Of a stretch of DNA of 5,402 nt, positions 1 to 4,000 are shown piece after piece. Position 1 is the stretch's first letter. Each line of letters opens with the position of its first letter. A model generated the notes under the pieces. The model saw only the letters and a program-made list of their open reading frames with translations, had not been told where the DNA came from and made no database searches. The DNA is from JBICHN01 sp043101845 (GTDB taxonomy: Bacteria; Planctomycetota; Phycisphaerae; Phycisphaerales; UBA5793). The stretch is taken from assembly GCA_043101845.1 (NCBI GenBank), contig JBICHN010000008.1, positions 1 through 5,402 of the forward strand, given 5' to 3'. The translations under genes and the position numbers were made by a program.

Positions 1-5
1 CCCCC

Positions 6-1010
6 TCAATTTATCGCGGGGCAGTTGCAGTCGTAGGGCTCGGGCCTTCCGCCCAAAAAGTCGTAGCCCAGGGTGATCTGGTGGAAGCCGCCGCTGCCAA
101 AGCGCACCTGGCCGGTCTGGTAGCTGTAGGTGTAGGCAAAGAGGAAGTTCCTGAAGTTGATCCCCAGCACCGGGGTGAAGTACTGCAGCTTCTGCGCCTT
201 GGCCCCGCCGCCGTCCAGGTACTCGGCCCCGTCCAGGCTCCGCCGGTACGACAGCCCGCCCCACAGCTGCCCGAAGTCCATCCGCCGGTAGGCCTTGAAG
301 TTCACGTCCACCGCCTGCTCGCCCGTGCGCTCGGCCCACTGGAAGAGGAACGAGGGCTCATAGCTCCAGTCGGCCCCGTAGCGCCCGATGGCGTAGGCCG
401 CCGAGAGCAGGTACCGCCGCTGGTTGTTGGGCTCGTACTTCTCGGTGTAGATCGAGCGGTTGCGGAAGATGACGTTCTTGACCGTGAAGTGGCCCGAGAA
501 GTCCAGGAAGTTGTACGACACACCCGCGTCAACGTTGAAGTAGGAGCTGCTCTGCACGATGCCCGCGATCACCGGGTCGTAGTCGTCCAGCGAGAACTGG
601 GTCTCGTCAAGCCGCTGCTGGGTCAGGCCCGCGCTCAGCCCGAACGAGAGCTGGTTCAGGTCCGCCTCGCTCCGGGAGAACATGATGTGGTGCGCATAGG
701 TCAGGTAGCCGCCCGTCTGCGAGTGGTAGCCGTTGGCGTCGTTGAACACGATGGCCCCCACCCCCGAGCGGTCGCCCAGCCGCGCGTTGAAGGAGAGCGT
801 CTGCAGGTTGGGCGCCCCCTCCTGGTCGAACCACTGCTGGCGCGCCGTGAGCCGCAGCTGGTTGTGCGCCGCCGCCCCCGCCATCGACGGGTGCAGCAGG
901 TACAGGTTGTCCGCAAAATAGTCCGAATAGACCGGGATGCCGTCCTGGGAAAAGCCCGGGAGGGCGGCGATCAACAACAATAGAATCAGGGGTATGCGTC
1001 TTATGTACAT
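6..1010 (-). CDS. PorP/SprF-family type IX secretion system outer-membrane protein
   Basis: This is a complete 334-residue protein, the usual length for PorP/SprF. Residues 1-22 are a Sec signal peptide: RR, then a Leu/Ile-rich core, then PGFSQ. The mature start matches the family: YSDYFADNLYLLHPSMAG (28-45), ARQQW (56-60), GAP (65-67), LSFNARLG (72-79), then NDANGYHSQTGGYLTYAHHI (90-109). The rest alternates short aromatic and polar stretches, as expected for an outer-membrane beta-barrel, ending in a strand-like HQITLGYDF. A tail DCNCPAIN (327-334) follows and holds the only two cysteines. In F. johnsoniae, SprF is needed for SprB to reach the surface. By position, 9 bases after a type B cargo gene, this protein is inferred to be the dedicated export or anchoring partner of that cargo. 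ATG 1010-1008 is the only plausible start: the cargo gene's TAA lies in frame three codons upstream. No Shine-Dalgarno sequence is visible, as is common in Bacteroidota. The stop is TGA at 8-6. The paralogue is not assigned, so no symbol is given. Confidence 0.95.
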   Translation of the reverse strand: MYIRRIPLILLLLIAALPGFSQDGIPVYSDYFADNLYLLHPSMAGAAAHNQLRLTARQQWFDQEGAPNLQTLSFNARLGDRSGVGAIVFNDANGYHSQTGGYLTYAHHIMFSRSEADLNQLSFGLSAGLTQQRLDETQFSLDDYDPVIAGIVQSSSYFNVDAGVSYNFLDFSGHFTVKNVIFRNRSIYTEKYEPNNQRRYLLSAAYAIGRYGADWSYEPSFLFQWAERTGEQAVDVNFKAYRRMDFGQLWGGLSYRRSLDGAEYLDGGGAKAQKLQYFTPVLGINFRNFLFAYTYSYQTGQVRFGSGGFHQITLGYDFLGGRPEPYDCNCPAIN

Positions 1011-1019
1011 AGCAGGTGT
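1011..1019 (-). other. 9-base intergenic junction, coupled operon
   Basis: Read on the minus strand, the large gene ends CGC-TAA, then ACACCTGCT, then the ATG of the porP/sprF-like gene. There is no room for a terminator or promoter and no AGGAGG-like site; upstream sequence is moderately A-rich (CCTAAAACGCTAAACACC). The two genes are in the same reading frame, separated by the stop and three codons. This supports co-transcription and probably translational coupling (inference). Confidence 0.8.
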
Positions 1020-4000
1020 TTAGCGTTTTAGGGTAAAGTGTCCTTTGAATTCCTTGGCCGAGCCGTCCTCGGTGTACTCCACCCGGAACCAGTAGTCGCT
1101 CGAGGGAAGCGGGTTGCCGTTGTAGGTGCCGTCCCAGCCGGGGCCCAGCGGGCTCAGCTGCTTGAGCAGCTTGCCGAAGCGGTCGAAGATGTAGATCCGC
1201 GCCCCGGGGTCGCCCGCCGCGATGCCGATGATGTTCCAGGTGTCGTGGTAGCCGTCGTTGTTGGGGGTGAAGTACGGCGGATAGTCGATCACGCCCACCT
1301 CCAACGTCACGCTGCCGCAGCCATAGATGTCCTTGATGGTTATGGTATGGGTGCCCGGATCAACATTTTCAAAGATATTGCTGTCCTGGAACGGGCCGTT
1401 GTCCATCTGGTACACATAGGTGCCATCGCCCGTGGCGGTGACCTCGATGACCGGATTGTCGGAGAATGCGGGGGTCAACAGATCGGCCCCATAGGTGATG
1501 GGCGGCGAGGACACGGTGACCGTGGCGGTGGCAGATCCGTCACAGCCGGTGGCCAGTTCCGTATAGGCCACGGTATATTCCCCGCCCTGCAGTGCTATGA
1601 TGGACGGCCCGTTCTCGCCCGGGACAATGACGCCGTTGTATTCCCACACAAAGGAATATAGCAGCGGATCCAGGCCCGTGTCGATTATCGGGGGCGACAT
1701 GCCGCCTTCCTCCTCGGCGATCGGGTTTCCGTTCCCGTCCACGCAGAGGCGGTAGCCGCCGTCCAGGATCAGTTCCGGCAACTGCTCCACCTTCAGCACC
1801 ACCTCGGCCACGGCATAGCACTGCGGCGAGAACGGGTTGGCCGTATTGGTCACCCTTGCGTAAATACGTTGTGGATTGATCACGTTCACATAGGGGAAGG
1901 CGATGGCCGGCACACCGGCCTCGGCAGCCTCCGCGGTCTCGTGGAAGGTAATGGCATAGACCGCCGGGTCCTGGCCGCCCAATATCTCAGCGCGCAGATC
2001 GGAAACCTGTTGGTTCGTCACGTCGTCCAGGTCGAACTCGGCATAGCCGTCGCTGGGCGGGGTGTTGTCGCAGATCACGAAAGGTTCCGCCGGGGCATTG
2101 GCGACCGCCCCGCGCTGCACCATCAGGTCAAAACCCTGGGCCCCGCCTATATAACAGCCCGTCTCCGTGTTGAGGATACCCACATAAACGGTCTGCGGGT
2201 TTATCGGGTTGTTATTGGCGTCCTTGTTCTGGTGGGCCGTGGTGTTCACGATGGCGTTGGTCCCGTTCTCGGCATCCGTCCGGTCCAGGTAGAAACTCAC
2301 GGCAAAGGGCGGATCGGTCTGGCCGCCCAGGATCTCGGGCACCTTGGTCTCCAGGTCGAAAACCCCGATCTCGGTATCGCCGGGCGCGCAGATGATGTAA
2401 TCGGAAACCGGGGCGCTGTCGTCGGGCAGGGGGTTTACGATCAATTGCAGTTCGACGATCTCAAAACATAAGCTGTTCGGATCGGTCGTGCGCACATAGA
2501 TGGTCTGCGGATTGCTGGTGTTCTGATATGCCGTTACATCGGGCGGCAGGATCTCGCCGTTTTGGTCCACCGCGTCCTGGTAGCTCTCATAATACCCCAC
2601 CGTCCAGACGTTGCCGTTCAGGATCTGAGGCTCGCGCACGGTAAGGTCGAACAGTTCGGTCTCATCATAGGGCCCGGGCGGGACAATCACGTTCTCGTCG
2701 CAAAGCTCAATAGGATCCGGCGTTACGGGGTTCGGGTTGGCCACCACGCTGATGGTAAGGGTGGTATAGGCGATGCAGCCGCTGTTGCTGTCCTCCACCC
2801 GCACGTAGAGCACCTGCGGGTTGGAGGTGTTCTGGTAGGCCGTGTCGGGATCGATCGGGTTCTCGTTGTTACGGGCATCCGCCTCCGTCTCAAAATATAA
2901 TACCCCTTGGGTCAGCACCCCGTTGGTGATCTCGCCGTTGCGCGAGGTCAGGTCGAATACGGCCGTGCCGTCAAACGGCTCGCCCAGGTCGTCGCACTGG
3001 GCCCACGGCTCGGGGTCGGTGATCGGGAGGCCGTTGGTCACGACCAGATCGAAGCTTCCCAAGGTATAGCACTGCGAAACATTGTCGGTAAGCCGCACCC
3101 AGATGGTCTGGGGGCTCGTGGTATTGGTAAAGCTCCCGGGCTGCGCGATAAAGGGCGTGCCGGCCTCGGCGTCGGCCTGCGTGAGGTGGTAGGTCAGCGT
3201 ATAGTCGTCCGGATCTTGGCCGCCATAGATCAGGTCCTCGTTCGCGCGGAGGTCGAATTCATAAAAACCGCTGTCGTCACAGGCCGTCAGGTCCGGAAGG
3301 TCCTGCGGCACCTCGGGGCTGGGGGCCACGACCAGTTCCATCTCGATAACCGTAAAGCAGCCCGTACCTGCCGGCGGCGGATCGAAGGCCGCCCTTACAT
3401 ACAGGGTCTGGTTGAACAGCACGATGTTCTGGTAGGGGCTCGTAAGGGCAGATTGGCCGTTCTCGGCATCCAGGCGCGTTTCATGGAAGGTGACGATCAG
3501 GTCGGGGTCGCCTCCCCGTATTTCGGCAATTTTGCTGTCCAGGTCGAATTGGGTGATGCCGTCGTTGTCCACGTCGCAGCCGTAGAGGGGGGTAGGCTCA
3601 ACGGGGACCGGGTTTGGGTTTACGGTAATGAAAAAACTCAGGCTGTCCGTACAACTATTCTGGCCGATGACCGAGACAAAGATCTCCTGTTGCGGGGTCT
3701 CCACGTTCTGGTACGCCCCCGGATCGGGAATCCTGATATCGTTGTCCAGATCGCTTTGGCTGGCGTAGTAATATACGGTAAGGCTCGTGTCGCCGTTGAG
3801 GATGGGCAGGGTGTTTACCGTAAGGTCAAAGGTCGAGATGCCGTCGTCATTGGTACTGCCGTTCAGCTCGTCATCGCAGGCCTCCAGATCCGCGGCGGTA
3901 CCGTGCACCGGAAAGGCCCCCACCTCGAGCTGGAACCCGGTGATGCGCACACAGCCCGTTACGGTACTTTCCAGCCGCACCCAGATGGGCTGCCCGCCAC

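Noticed and set aside
1..5. Terminator or ribosome binding site after the PorP/SprF stop
   Set aside because: Only five bases (GGGGG on the minus strand) follow the stop, too few to judge.
81..983. 300-codon open frame on the plus strand
   Set aside because: It is antisense to the PorP/SprF gene, which has a signal peptide and family motifs. The antisense product is Val/Arg/Gln-rich without domain features.
1038..2471. Plus-strand open frames at 1038-1661 and 1869-2471
   Set aside because: Both are shadows of the minus-strand repeat gene, covering the sorting domain and the last modules; neither has a supported product.
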